A DNA stretch of 64,000 nucleotides, taken from assembly GCA_051252515.1 (NCBI GenBank), contig JBPOFS010000001.1:124001-188000 (forward strand), given 5' to 3'. The DNA comes from UBA5078 sp051252515. Its GTDB lineage: Bacteria > Pseudomonadota > Gammaproteobacteria > Pseudomonadales > Pseudohongiellaceae. The notes under the pieces are model-generated. The model had not been told where the DNA came from. It was given only the letters and a program-made list of their open reading frames with translations, and did no database searches. Below are positions 51,968 through 62,206 of the stretch, piece after piece. A program made the position numbers and the translations under genes. Numbering within the stretch: the stretch's first letter is position 1; the number at the start of each line of letters is the position of its first letter.

Positions 51968-54736
51968 ATGGAAACAAAACTATTGGCACTGAGCCGTTGG
52001 TTTGCGACTATCCCCTTGTTGGTCTTGAAAGTACGTTGGCTAGTATTGACGCTGATACTGGTCTCCACTGTATTCATGATCTATGGGGCATACACCCGCA
52101 CCTCGCTCGACATGTCTATCGACAGCTTTATTGATCAGGACGATCCTGCCATTGAAGCCCTCAATGAGTTTCGCGAACAATTTGGCAGCGATGACTCTGT
52201 CTTCTTGGTATATCGAGCGCGCGACGGGGATGTGTTTTCTGCCCAATCGCTTGCCGCCGTACGCCGACTCACCGAAGATTTAGAGCATTGGGAAACCCTA
52301 GACCCTAGCGTGCTCCCCGATGTCGTCAATGGCACCGCGGTTGATGTCTCCGAACTTAGCAAAATCCGCCGTGTGCAATCACTCACTACCGTGCGAATAC
52401 AACGTAGTGATGCGGACACTCTGCGCTCCGAACGTCTCATTCCTAACCCTCTACCCGACACCGCAGAACAATTACAAGCAATGCGCACAAGCGCAATGCA
52501 AGAAGATGACTACCGCTTATTGTTCTACTCCGAAGACGGGCAATACGCCGGCATATTAATCCAGACTATTTTTGGTGCGGAACCCGTCGAGGGCTACACA
52601 CCGCAAATCGACTCATCAACCATCTCCCTAGATAGCAGCTTCAGCGCCTTCGATGATCCCGATAGCTTTACCTTAAGCTTCGATGAGAGTGTCGAGGTGC
52701 AAGACATACCGTTTCAAGTGGTCGATATGTTTGCCTATAGCCGCTTTTTCAATGCACTCAAGGCGGTCTATACCCCCTATGAAACGACGCTAGAATTCTA
52801 TCCCGTTGGCAACCCGCCGATGATGGAGTTTGTTAACAGAACGATGGAGCAACTGGTCCTGCTTGGCGCGATCATGATCGGCATTTTCGTGGCGCTGTTA
52901 TGGGCCCTGTTCCGCTCTCTCAGCGCCGTGGTTTGGCCAATCCTCACAATTGCTTTAAGCCTTGCTTGGACTTGGGGTGCTACATCTTGGATGGGCGTTG
53001 CGTTAACCACCATGGTGTCGCTGACTTGCCTGCTTATTTTTGCGGTAGGAATCGCCGATTGCGTGCATGTGATGAGCGCTTATTTTTCATTTCGCCATGG
53101 CGGTAAGAATCATGAAGATGCACTGTACAGCGCCTATGAGAAAACCGGCCTCGCCATCTTCATCACCACCATCACCACCATGGCTGGTGTATTAGCCTTA
53201 AGTTATTCTGACTTACTCCCCATTCGTGTCTTCGGAGTCATGTCCGCCCTTGGCGTCTTTATGGCACTGTTTTTTACGATGGTGTTATTGCCGATTCTGC
53301 TAAGTGTTTGGCATCCGGGCAATACTCAAAACAATAATGTTGGTTTTGCTCGGCTCAAAGGCTTCTGGCAATCCCTCTCTACCCCCATGCAGGGGCTCGC
53401 CTGGCTTATTTACGCCGTAGCGGTATTCATTGGCTTTGGTGGGATGATTGGAGCCTATGTCGCGCTCGTGACCGCACTGACCGCCATCGTCATTAACTGG
53501 CAACATACTATATTGGACGCTGTTCCGCGCATCGTTGCCAGACGTCCCGTTACCGTATTAGGCATCTTTGCCGCACTCCTTATTGTGTGCCTCTATGGCA
53601 CCTCGCAAGTACGCATCGACACCAATATCACCGAACTGACCCGAGAAGGCAGCGATATGCGTGTCGCCTATGCCGTCGTCGATGAGAATATGGCTGGCGC
53701 ACAAAGCATGGAGATCATGATCGACACAGGCGTTGCTGATGGCTTGTTGAACCCATCACTCTTACAAGCCGTCGACACACTGCAAACTCGCATTCAACAA
53801 CGGTACCCAGAACAAATCTCTCGAACGCATTCGCTGGCCAATATCGTGAAAGATACGAACCAAATCATGAACAATGATGATCCTAATTTTTACCGTGTTC
53901 CTGACACCGAGGCGATGGTGTCGCAACTGTTGTACCTGTTTAACAGTGCCAACCCCGATGACCGCCGCGCGTTGGTCTCCGATGACTATAGCCGCTCCCA
54001 TATTACGATCAATGCCTACAACGCAGGTTCGTATCAGTACCAACAATTCTTTAACGAGTTAGCCGTTGAGATCGAGGAATCTTTCGCTGGCTTAGACACA
54101 CAGTTCCCTGCACTCAACGTCGAGATGACCGGGTCTATCCCTCTGCTGATGCGTGCCACCGATGAAATAGCGCAATCTCAATACAGTAGTTTTCTATTAG
54201 CCTTGAGCGTCATCTGTGTCATTATGATGCTGACACTAGGCTCGATTCAGGGCGGTCTCCTCTCAATCATTCCTAATATACTTCCTGCATTGCTAAGCTT
54301 TGGCTTAATGGGGTTACTAGGCATTCCACTGGACACCGATACCCTCATGATCGCACCGGTTATTATCGGTATCGCTGTCGATGATACTATTCACTTCATG
54401 ACTCATTACCGCGTTGAGTTGATTCGCACCCGCAGCATGGCACTCGCACTCGAAAGCACCATTGCCGATGTAGGCAAGGCCGTGATGTACACGACTATGG
54501 TGTTAGGCTTAGGGTTTGCTATTCTTAGTTTCTCTGACTACTTGGGCATGGCGAAGATTGGCTTCTTTGGCTCGCTGGCAATTTTTGTCGCATTATTAAG
54601 CGACCTGTTTTTAATACCGGCTCTACTACATGTATTCAAACCCGACTTCGGGGTAAAAGACGCTGACCGTTCATTTGCAATCGTGCAAAACAACATAACA
54701 GCGCCAATGCAAAAGACATCGGGAGATACAGCATGA
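51968..54736 (+). CDS. RND-superfamily (MMPL-type) exporter
   Basis: A 922-residue inner-membrane protein with the RND layout: a first helix (VRWLVLTLILVSTVFMIYGA), a large periplasmic domain, a helix bundle (LVLLGAIMIGIFVALLWALF ... IGIADCVHVMSA as AVGIADCVHVMSAY), a second periplasmic domain, and a last bundle including IGIAVDDTIHFMTHYRVE. These MMPL/HpnN-like pumps usually move lipids or hydrophobic compounds. ATGA overlap with the LolA-like gene shows tight coupling; an outer-membrane protein gene follows. No membrane-fusion protein is present, so the LolA-like partner may carry cargo across the periplasm. Confidence 0.88.
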   Translation: METKLLALSRWFATIPLLVLKVRWLVLTLILVSTVFMIYGAYTRTSLDMSIDSFIDQDDPAIEALNEFREQFGSDDSVFLVYRARDGDVFSAQSLAAVRRLTEDLEHWETLDPSVLPDVVNGTAVDVSELSKIRRVQSLTTVRIQRSDADTLRSERLIPNPLPDTAEQLQAMRTSAMQEDDYRLLFYSEDGQYAGILIQTIFGAEPVEGYTPQIDSSTISLDSSFSAFDDPDSFTLSFDESVEVQDIPFQVVDMFAYSRFFNALKAVYTPYETTLEFYPVGNPPMMEFVNRTMEQLVLLGAIMIGIFVALLWALFRSLSAVVWPILTIALSLAWTWGATSWMGVALTTMVSLTCLLIFAVGIADCVHVMSAYFSFRHGGKNHEDALYSAYEKTGLAIFITTITTMAGVLALSYSDLLPIRVFGVMSALGVFMALFFTMVLLPILLSVWHPGNTQNNNVGFARLKGFWQSLSTPMQGLAWLIYAVAVFIGFGGMIGAYVALVTALTAIVINWQHTILDAVPRIVARRPVTVLGIFAALLIVCLYGTSQVRIDTNITELTREGSDMRVAYAVVDENMAGAQSMEIMIDTGVADGLLNPSLLQAVDTLQTRIQQRYPEQISRTHSLANIVKDTNQIMNNDDPNFYRVPDTEAMVSQLLYLFNSANPDDRRALVSDDYSRSHITINAYNAGSYQYQQFFNELAVEIEESFAGLDTQFPALNVEMTGSIPLLMRATDEIAQSQYSSFLLALSVICVIMMLTLGSIQGGLLSIIPNILPALLSFGLMGLLGIPLDTDTLMIAPVIIGIAVDDTIHFMTHYRVELIRTRSMALALESTIADVGKAVMYTTMVLGLGFAILSFSDYLGMAKIGFFGSLAIFVALLSDLFLIPALLHVFKPDFGVKDADRSFAIVQNNITAPMQKTSGDTA

Positions 54737-55629
54737 CTCCATTGCCAACGCAAATAGGAATAGGCGTCCTGCTCGCCTTAGCACTACTGCCAAGCAGCCT
54801 AGCTCATGCACAGTTTGATGCACGCGAGATACTAGAAAAAGTCGATGATGCTCAACGTTCAACGACTAACTCCGCGTTCAATCGCATTCAACTATCTAGT
54901 TGCCAATTTGGCGTTCGCGACAGTCAGATTACCTGCACTGAACGGCCACGGGTTAAAGCCTTAGAATCAGTCGGCGTAAACTTCGGCCCTGAAAACAAAG
55001 ACACTCGTAGCGTCTCGATTGTGACAGAACCCCCTGCCGAAAAAGGCATCGGAATGCTCAGCGTCACCTATGATGACTCTGACCTCGATAACGAAACGTG
55101 GCTATACTTATCTGCGCTGGGTACAGTGAAACGCATCGCCAGCGGCAACTCCGACGACGACACAGAACCTGCTTCTATTTTCGGCTCGGAATTTACTACC
55201 GAAGACCAAGACACCGGAAAGCTCGACGAATACTCGTTCACCCTTCTTGAGGAAGGCGCGGAGGCAGGCCGTGACGTTTGGATTATTGAAAGCATTCCCA
55301 ATGCCGAGCGCGCACGCAAAACGCGCTATGCTCGCACCGTGCAGTACATCGACAAAGAGCGTTTCGTTGCCTTACGAGCCGACCTGTACGATGAACATGG
55401 CAGAGAGGTCAAACGTTTGCTTGCCTCTCGGGTAGAGCTTATCAACGATGTCTGGGTGGCGCGCTCACTCACCATGATGAACCTCGTCAGCAATCGTCTT
55501 TCTAATATGGCAATTTTGGAAATCAATACCGGCATCGATGTGCCTGAGGATTTCTTAACTCAGCGTACATTGACCGACGTCGCCTTCAGAGAAACAGAAC
55601 TGCAGAAGCTGCGGGAGCAAATCAACTAA
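54733..55629 (+). CDS. LolA-like outer membrane lipoprotein-sorting family protein
   Basis: A 298-residue periplasmic protein with a signal peptide (LLALALLPSSLAHA). The mature part has DAREILEKVDDAQRSTTNSA, DDSDLDNETWLYLSALGTVK and KERFVALRADLYDEHGREVK, matching the COG2834-type LolA-like proteins that often accompany MMPL transporters. It probably binds a lipid in a beta-sandwich cavity. Overlaps the exporter stop by four bases and ends one base before the next gene's GTG. Confidence 0.82.
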   Translation: MTPLPTQIGIGVLLALALLPSSLAHAQFDAREILEKVDDAQRSTTNSAFNRIQLSSCQFGVRDSQITCTERPRVKALESVGVNFGPENKDTRSVSIVTEPPAEKGIGMLSVTYDDSDLDNETWLYLSALGTVKRIASGNSDDDTEPASIFGSEFTTEDQDTGKLDEYSFTLLEEGAEAGRDVWIIESIPNAERARKTRYARTVQYIDKERFVALRADLYDEHGREVKRLLASRVELINDVWVARSLTMMNLVSNRLSNMAILEINTGIDVPEDFLTQRTLTDVAFRETELQKLREQIN

Positions 55630-55630
55630 C

Positions 55631-57052
55631 GTGAGTGCTGCATTCGTTTTCCGCCCCTGCGCACTAGCACTTAGCTGCCTTCTCGCCAGCATGACTGCAG
55701 CCGCTCAAGACACGCTAGATAGTCTTGATGGCGCAAGTTTTGATGCTGCCAGCTTTGACAGCATTAGTTTCGATGATGCTTTTTTCGACACAGAAGAAGA
55801 CACCACTCCCGCCTGGTTGGAGCCGTTTAATTTTCGCTTAAGCCAACAAATATTCGCACAGGTAAACTCCCACTCCTCAGAGCTTCCCGACGCAAGTCAG
55901 CGCGAGAAAACAGCACGCACTGAGAACAATCGCTTGAGTCTTTTGACTCGCTACCAAAACCCTTTTGCGCCTGGCTGGCTCATACAAGCCAGTGCTCAAG
56001 CGAAAGTGTATTGGCAGGGCGACTACGAGTACCGTGCCAACGATGAAAAAATCGACACAGAGTTTCGTCTCAATGAATTGTTTATCCAGCGTAGCAGCAG
56101 CGACAATAGTCTAAAGCTTGGCGCTCAAACGGTTGTGTGGGGAGAGAACATCGGCAACTCGGTGCTCGATGTGATTAACACTAGCGAGTATCGCGATCTG
56201 ACGATTATCGACATTGAAGATGCACGCTTAAACCAATGGTTATTGGTTTGGGATCATTACTCTGACAATCGACAAATATCCTCATTTTTGAACCTGTACC
56301 CTGAGTTCAATCCGCCCCCCGTGCGTGGAAGCCCCTTCTTTTTTGAGCCGGCTTTCAACCTCACAGATTATCGGCGCGACAAAGCCTTGTTCGAGATTGG
56401 TTCACAGATTCGTTGGAGTATTGCCGGTAGCGATATTTCATTGATGGGTGCGTATTTGTATGAGAACCAATTGCACTACTCCGCTGCACAGAGCGGCATA
56501 GGCAACGCAGAATCCGAGGCTAATGATTACCTGTTGCTTGGGCTCTCTGCGAACCGAGCCATCGGAAAACTACTACTCAACCTAGACATTGCCTACAGTC
56601 ATGATGTGTTGGCTGATGTGCTCGATCAATCCGAACCAAGCCTCGCGGCACAAGTGATCACTAGCGCCATGAACAAACTCGGAGCCACAGCAGGCTTGGA
56701 ATACGCCATAAACAATGACGAAAATATTATGCTGGGTGTGAGCGCTGAAACGCTACTGAACAGTAACGATACGCTTAAGACAGGACAGACATTGATTGGG
56801 GATTCGAGCAACGGCAATGCCTTGTTGCGCTATTCAAACTCAATGCGCAATGGAGATGCCCTGCTAGCCGTAACGCTACAAAGTGCGCTCGATGGAGCCT
56901 CGTTACTGGCTAGCGTCTCCTTAAATTACACGCTGACAGACCAACTCGCGATCATGAGCCAAGTCATTGCCACTCGCGCCGACCCTGACTCTGCCCTCGC
57001 CGTATTAGACGAAGACCTGCGTATGGGCATGACGCTTACTTGGTCTTTCTAA
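55631..57052 (+). CDS. Outer-membrane beta-barrel protein (DUF1302/porin-like)
   Basis: A 473-residue protein with a signal peptide ending at TAAAQD, then a repetitive acidic N-terminus (GASFDAASFDSISFDDAFFD) and a long beta-rich part with LSLLTRYQNPFAPGWLIQAS, LKLGAQTVVWGENIGNSVLD and a C-terminal aromatic (LTWSF). The QTVVWGE segment is like DUF1302-type barrels that accompany RND plus LolA-like genes. It probably completes a route between inner and outer membrane. Start is GTG 55631, preceded by GGGAGCAAATCAA. Confidence 0.72.
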   Translation: MSAAFVFRPCALALSCLLASMTAAAQDTLDSLDGASFDAASFDSISFDDAFFDTEEDTTPAWLEPFNFRLSQQIFAQVNSHSSELPDASQREKTARTENNRLSLLTRYQNPFAPGWLIQASAQAKVYWQGDYEYRANDEKIDTEFRLNELFIQRSSSDNSLKLGAQTVVWGENIGNSVLDVINTSEYRDLTIIDIEDARLNQWLLVWDHYSDNRQISSFLNLYPEFNPPPVRGSPFFFEPAFNLTDYRRDKALFEIGSQIRWSIAGSDISLMGAYLYENQLHYSAAQSGIGNAESEANDYLLLGLSANRAIGKLLLNLDIAYSHDVLADVLDQSEPSLAAQVITSAMNKLGATAGLEYAINNDENIMLGVSAETLLNSNDTLKTGQTLIGDSSNGNALLRYSNSMRNGDALLAVTLQSALDGASLLASVSLNYTLTDQLAIMSQVIATRADPDSALAVLDEDLRMGMTLTWSF

Positions 57053-57056
57053 ACGC

Positions 57057-58301
57057 TTAGTAACGATTAGGACCGTCAAAAACATCTTTATCGAACTCGT
57101 TTTCCCAATTAGCGACGACTGTTGCTACTGCAAGATCTCCCGCGACATTCACGCTGGTTCTTGCCATATCTAGCGGCCTATCAAAAGGAATAATAAAGCC
57201 CACCACCACGGCGATTTGCTCTGGCGACATGCCGATCGAGCCCATCACGGCGGCCATTAAGAAGACCGAAGCCCCAGGAACGGCGGCAGTGCCAATCGAC
57301 ACCAATGTCGTGGCGCCCATTACAATAAGATAATCGGCAAACGCCAAATCGATACCAAATGCTTGCGCCGCAAACACTGACACAATCCCCACATAGAGAG
57401 CCGTGCCATCCATATTGATAGTGGCACCCAACGGAATCACTGTCGTTGCGACTACTGGCCGAACGCCTAGATTGCGCTCGGCCACGGCCATAGTGACCGG
57501 CATCGTGGCGGAGCTAGAGGAAGTAGAGAACCCCACTAACATTGCATCTCGCGCACCACGAAAATACTGACTGGGTTTTAGTTTCAACACAAAGCGCATC
57601 AATCCGCCATGCACCAAGAACACATGCAGGAAGCACCCTAAGAACACCGCAGCGGCGAGGCGTATGACATCAAGCAAGGCCAATACGCCCTGAGTGCCCG
57701 ATACCCATGCAATCAAAGCGAACACCCCGAACGGCGCCACTTCCATGACCCACCCGGTGATTTTCAACATAATCTCAGAGGCAGAATCGACGATATCAGC
57801 CACTGGCTTGGCTTTCTCACCTACGACCAAACCGGCCACGCCAACAAGCATGGCAAAGAAGATGATGGCGAGGATATTCCCTTCAGCCAACGCAGCCATA
57901 GGGTTGCGCGGCACAATACTCATTAATCGTTCAGACAGCGGCATTGCCTCTTGCACTACGCCCGGCACCGCGGAAGATAGATCCACACCTGCGCCAGGCT
58001 GCAGGACAACCGCTAAGATTATGCCTATCGTAATGGCAAAAAAGGTCGTCACCATATACAGAAGTAGCGTTTTGATCCCTAAGGAACCTAGTTTCTTAGG
58101 GTCCCCCATAGCAATGACGCCAGAGACAAGGGTAAAGAAGATCAGTGGGACTACCACCATACTGATTAAGCGTACAAAGAGGTCTCCGATCCATTTAATG
58201 GATACAGCCCCTTCTCCCCACAGACTACCAACGATCACACCGAGGACAAGCGCCAGTATAATTCTCTTCCACAGGGCAATTTCAAACCAGGCGCGTAACA
58301 T
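57057..58301 (-). CDS. Dicarboxylate/amino acid:cation symporter (DAACS family)
   Basis: A 414-residue sodium- or proton-coupled carrier of the GltP/DctA type with eight main membrane segments and two re-entrant loops. Signatures are STSSSSATMPVTMAVAERN and ATINMDGTALYVG, which bind substrate and Na+. Substrates could be glutamate, aspartate or C4-dicarboxylates. ATG 58301 follows GGAGTTCGGT; an in-frame ATG 12 bases upstream is less likely. Convergent with the beta-barrel gene. Confidence 0.92.
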   Translation of the reverse strand: MLRAWFEIALWKRIILALVLGVIVGSLWGEGAVSIKWIGDLFVRLISMVVVPLIFFTLVSGVIAMGDPKKLGSLGIKTLLLYMVTTFFAITIGIILAVVLQPGAGVDLSSAVPGVVQEAMPLSERLMSIVPRNPMAALAEGNILAIIFFAMLVGVAGLVVGEKAKPVADIVDSASEIMLKITGWVMEVAPFGVFALIAWVSGTQGVLALLDVIRLAAAVFLGCFLHVFLVHGGLMRFVLKLKPSQYFRGARDAMLVGFSTSSSSATMPVTMAVAERNLGVRPVVATTVIPLGATINMDGTALYVGIVSVFAAQAFGIDLAFADYLIVMGATTLVSIGTAAVPGASVFLMAAVMGSIGMSPEQIAVVVGFIIPFDRPLDMARTSVNVAGDLAVATVVANWENEFDKDVFDGPNRY

Positions 58302-58484
58302 ACCGAACTCCAAGGATTAATCTTATTTGCAAATGGTGACGTATAGGGAACGTTAGCTATTGAGCGTATAGAAAAATCAGGCACAGCGCCAACTCTTTTC
58401 TGCGCACTGAACAGGGATAAAACCGTGGGAATGTGCGACAATGCGCGCCCAACTATAAATCAGCAATAGGCATAGGCAAGCAGT

Positions 58485-59240
58485 ATGGCAGAGTTGAAGC
58501 CAGCGTGGATTGAAGGGGTCGTGGCATCTAATACCCACCGCACCCAAAATCTCTTTTCGCTGCAAATAGAGGCCGACTTGGCTCCTTTTAAGGCAGGGCA
58601 ATATACATCCCTAGCATTAGACATTGATGGCGAGCGCGTCGGGCAACCTTATTCCATATTAAGCGCGCCTAGCGAACGGCCCCTAGAGTTTTTCTTCTAT
58701 ACGCAACTCGACGGTCAACTGTCTGCGCGCCTGTCTAGCCTTCAAGTCGGCGATTCGGTTTTTGTTCAGCAATTGCCTGAAGGCAGCTTCACCCTAGACA
58801 ATGTTCCTCCCGGGAATGACCTATGGTTATTAGCCACTGGAACGGGTGTCGCCCCCTTTCTCTCCTTGCTGCGCACCCCTGAAGTCTGGGAACGCTTTGA
58901 GCACATCATCTTGGTCTATGCTGTACGCCAGTGGGATGACATCGCCTATAGCGAACTAATAGACAGCCTGAAAAAAGACTACCCAGAGCGTTTCCGATTT
59001 GTGCCCTTTGTGAGTCGCGAGAAAGTCGACGACACTATTCACGGGCATATTCCTGCCAGCATTACTAATGGCACGATTGAGCGAGTAGCCGGACGCATTC
59101 TTTCTCTGAACGACTCTCAGATCATGTTATGCGGCAACCCAGGAATGGTGCAGGACGCGTTGGCGGCACTAGAGCAAAAAGGCTTCTCCCGCAGCGTGGA
59201 TGGCAAGACCGGCCACATTACTCTCGAAGCCTACTGGTAA
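58485..59240 (+). CDS. fpr: Ferredoxin-NADP+ reductase
   Basis: A 251-residue FAD enzyme of the bacterial Fpr type. The flavin segment is GQPYSILSAPSE; the NADP site is LLATGTGVAPFLSLLR; QIMLCGNPGMVQDA follows; and the chain ends in YW, as in the E. coli-type enzymes. It could supply or accept ferredoxin electrons for Fe-S enzymes and the fused 2-oxoacid:ferredoxin oxidoreductase of this genome. Start ATG 58485 is preceded by AGGCAAGCAGT. Confidence 0.92.
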   Translation: MAELKPAWIEGVVASNTHRTQNLFSLQIEADLAPFKAGQYTSLALDIDGERVGQPYSILSAPSERPLEFFFYTQLDGQLSARLSSLQVGDSVFVQQLPEGSFTLDNVPPGNDLWLLATGTGVAPFLSLLRTPEVWERFEHIILVYAVRQWDDIAYSELIDSLKKDYPERFRFVPFVSREKVDDTIHGHIPASITNGTIERVAGRILSLNDSQIMLCGNPGMVQDALAALEQKGFSRSVDGKTGHITLEAYW

Positions 59241-59243
59241 AAA

Positions 59244-59273
59244 AAAGGGTTGAAGCGCAAGCCTCAACCCTTT
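59244..59273. terminator. Bidirectional terminator between fpr and a TonB receptor gene
   Basis: AAAGGGTTGA (59244-59253) and TCAACCCTTT (59264-59273) form a 10-bp perfect stem with an inner GC-GCAA-GC, flanked by A- and T-rich DNA; serves both converging genes. Confidence 0.82.
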
Positions 59274-59311
59274 CTTAATTTCTCATACCATTAGCATGAG
59301 AACCCTAGCCA

Positions 59312-62206
59312 TTACGCGCCAGGTGACCACTCGATAGATGCCCAGAATTGACGGCCCCAAGGAGTGGAAAGACGCGATTCAAACCCGCCTAGTATCCCCA
59401 TTCTTTGTGGTCGAACGTCGAACACATTGGTTATCCCCGCACTGATAGTAAACTCACTGTCCAAGTACTGATCCACGATCATGGCGTAACGCGCATCGAC
59501 GCGAACTTCGCCTTCAATCTTACGTGGTGCAACCCAGCCTTGGCCGTAGAAGTCTACGATCTGATCATCAAAGATCACGTCATGCCAGTAGTTGGCAGAA
59601 ATCGACGCACTTTGCTTATCAAGGAACCAGTTCAAGCGTAAGTTTGTTTTCACTTTTGGTAATGGCGGCACAATCCCAGTATTACCATTTTGATATCCAA
59701 GCGCATCCTTCACACCCCCGAACAGATCCTCATACTCATAGGTTGAGTAATAGGTAGTCTGTAGCGTCGTAGTGAACGAACCCCAATCACTAGTATCAAA
59801 GCTGTACTGTGTTTTCAGGTCAAACAAATCAATCCAAACTGAACTGATGTTAGCGGCCTGCGTGTACACAGTGCGTACCGAGTTATCAGCATAACGAATC
59901 ACTGGATTACCCGCTTTGCCCGCAGTACTGGCGAGATAAGCATTTGCCGCCGTACGGCTTGCGGACCCAGGAGTTGAGTCATAATTTTCTGCTGTATACC
60001 CAGACTGCGCTAAGAACTGATTGAACTGATTAGCCACGGTATCTTGGCTAGTCAAAGTACGAATACGGTCAACATATTCGATCTCTTGATAGTCCAACGA
60101 GACACTCAATCCATCAAGCACACCTGTCGGCTCCCATGTGATACCCAAGTTTTGGATAGTCGATGTTTCAGGCTCCAAATTTGGATTACCCGATGAGCAG
60201 ACAGTCGCCCCTACCAATAGAGTATTGGTCATGTCATCAACGCCGCTGAACAACTCACCACAGTTCTCATCGGCAATGAATGGACGAGCCTGTGTGGGCG
60301 TGGGTGCTAAGAAACTTTCACCCCAAGAAGCTCGTAAGGCCACCGATGCAAATGGCTCATAGCGCAAGGCAATCTTTGGCGTTGTCGCATCCAAACCAAA
60401 GTCTTTAAATTCCTCATGGCGCACAGCCAATTGCAAATCCAAAGTCTCTAGTAGCGGCACCTGTAACTCTAAGAATGCGGCCCGCACCTCAGACACATAA
60501 GTGTTGTCTGTTGGAGGCTGCGCTCCCACCACTGTGTTGTAATCCCAACCGGCTACATCAAAGGGGTTCGCGAACTCTTTTTGTTCCAAGTCTCGCCACT
60601 GATAACCGAAGGCTGTTTGCACAGTGCCCGCCGGTAACTGGAAAAGTTCACCGGTCAAAACGGTTTCGAAAATTTCCAAGCTGTCTCTGTCAGACACGCG
60701 GTTCTTGTCGACTTCAAACAACCACTCAGTGATATCAACAGAGTTGCTCGTCACGCCATCGATAAAGTAAGGAGAACGCGGGTCGGCAGACCCCATTGGA
60801 TTCCAATACTCATTACCGTTCGGCCCACCCATGCCAGCAAGACCTAGCTGCAACTTCCCTAAGTGAATCGAATAGGAATCGTTCATCGCCTTACTTTCTT
60901 GCTTAGAATAATACGTGTAACCGGTCCATGTATCGGTCAAATCATACTCCGCACTGATGCGTGCACGATTCAAAGAATTATGAATTTCATAAGCACGTGA
61001 GCCGCCCGAATCTTCGATATAACTAGGGCGATGAGTGTAGGACTCAGTGAAGGGACGCCAGTTCCATGGGCTCACATCCACCCCGTAAGGGTTGGCTGGG
61101 TGATCCGCACGCATCAGCAATACTTCACGGTTATTACCACTCACGGCCGTAGTTGAAGTTGTGCGGCCCAAGGCCATGCGGTAGCTATTATTCAACGTAG
61201 CGTTGAAGCGTAACCAGTCCGTAGCCTCGTAGTTGAGTGAGTTATAGAGGTTATACACTTTCTCCTCGGTCGAATAAGCAAACTGTTTTGTATACTCAAA
61301 CAAACACAATGAGCCAAGCTTCACGCCAGAAGGAATGCTGTACTTGCCCTCACCGTGACCAGGAGCGCCTTCGTTGAAGGTTCCACAGGATGGGTCGGTC
61401 AACACTGCACCGGTCGCCGTCCCTCCATGTTTTTCATACAAATTGACACCGTCGCGAGCGCCTGTGATCTGCCGATAAGTGCCAGGGTTACCCGATGAAG
61501 AGGAGCCGTTATCTTTTGCCCACTCGCGAGGTCGTTCGTATTGCATCAACGGGGTTTTCTTTTGCATTTCGAAAGCGCCCACATAATGCAGACCATTATC
61601 GAAACCCTTTCCCCATAATGCTGACGCGGAAATACTTTCCATGCCGGGCTCATCAGTGACCTGATAATAGGAGCGCACGCGCACGCCTTCGAAGGTTTTC
61701 ATTGGGATAATATTCACGACACCCGCGACCGCATCAGAACCGTATAGGGCGGAACCGCCATCGAGCACTAGCTCCAGTCGATCAATCGCGATTTCGGGCA
61801 ATGAGGCAGAGAGTGCAGGAGACAAAGTTCTTGTCCCGTCGATCAAAGTGAGCGTGGAGTTCTCACCAAGACCACGTAGGTTAAACGAAGCACCGATGGC
61901 GTCTTGATCCCCGTCCTGCGATGACAAGACGTTGGCGACGACATCGGTATTCTGTGTATACGTCAGGTCTCGAATATAGTTCGAGATGCTAGGCGCACCT
62001 GATTCAAACAGGTCAACCTGACTTACGGTATCCACAGGGGAGTTTTGGGCGAATGCACTGTTTCTAATATAGGAGCCAGTGACAACCACTTCTTCAACGT
62101 CAGCATCTTCTTGCTGGGCAAGTACTGTTAATGGAAGTGCGATTGAGGCGGCTAAACAGGATTGGATCAAATAGCGCAGCTTCCCGCGCCGGGTGATGTG
62201 AGGCAT
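59312..62206 (-). CDS. TonB-dependent outer-membrane receptor
   Basis: A 964-residue receptor with a signal peptide (CLAASIALPLTVLAQQ), VEEVVVTGSYIRNSA (TonB-box-like), a plug with ASFNLRGLGENSTLTLIDG and GGSALYGSDAVAGVVNII, and a large barrel. It ends in FWASIEWSPGA rather than a final aromatic residue, which is slightly odd for barrel assembly. It is monocistronic, between terminator 59244 and the 537-bp gap upstream. Substrate unknown. ATG 62206 follows CGGAGAGAAAT. Confidence 0.92.
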   Translation of the reverse strand: MPHITRRGKLRYLIQSCLAASIALPLTVLAQQEDADVEEVVVTGSYIRNSAFAQNSPVDTVSQVDLFESGAPSISNYIRDLTYTQNTDVVANVLSSQDGDQDAIGASFNLRGLGENSTLTLIDGTRTLSPALSASLPEIAIDRLELVLDGGSALYGSDAVAGVVNIIPMKTFEGVRVRSYYQVTDEPGMESISASALWGKGFDNGLHYVGAFEMQKKTPLMQYERPREWAKDNGSSSSGNPGTYRQITGARDGVNLYEKHGGTATGAVLTDPSCGTFNEGAPGHGEGKYSIPSGVKLGSLCLFEYTKQFAYSTEEKVYNLYNSLNYEATDWLRFNATLNNSYRMALGRTTSTTAVSGNNREVLLMRADHPANPYGVDVSPWNWRPFTESYTHRPSYIEDSGGSRAYEIHNSLNRARISAEYDLTDTWTGYTYYSKQESKAMNDSYSIHLGKLQLGLAGMGGPNGNEYWNPMGSADPRSPYFIDGVTSNSVDITEWLFEVDKNRVSDRDSLEIFETVLTGELFQLPAGTVQTAFGYQWRDLEQKEFANPFDVAGWDYNTVVGAQPPTDNTYVSEVRAAFLELQVPLLETLDLQLAVRHEEFKDFGLDATTPKIALRYEPFASVALRASWGESFLAPTPTQARPFIADENCGELFSGVDDMTNTLLVGATVCSSGNPNLEPETSTIQNLGITWEPTGVLDGLSVSLDYQEIEYVDRIRTLTSQDTVANQFNQFLAQSGYTAENYDSTPGSASRTAANAYLASTAGKAGNPVIRYADNSVRTVYTQAANISSVWIDLFDLKTQYSFDTSDWGSFTTTLQTTYYSTYEYEDLFGGVKDALGYQNGNTGIVPPLPKVKTNLRLNWFLDKQSASISANYWHDVIFDDQIVDFYGQGWVAPRKIEGEVRVDARYAMIVDQYLDSEFTISAGITNVFDVRPQRMGILGGFESRLSTPWGRQFWASIEWSPGA

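Noticed and set aside
57694..58320. A 208-codon plus-strand open frame opposite the DAACS gene
   Set aside because: Antisense shadow of a conserved membrane-protein gene; low-complexity Thr/Pro/Ser composition.
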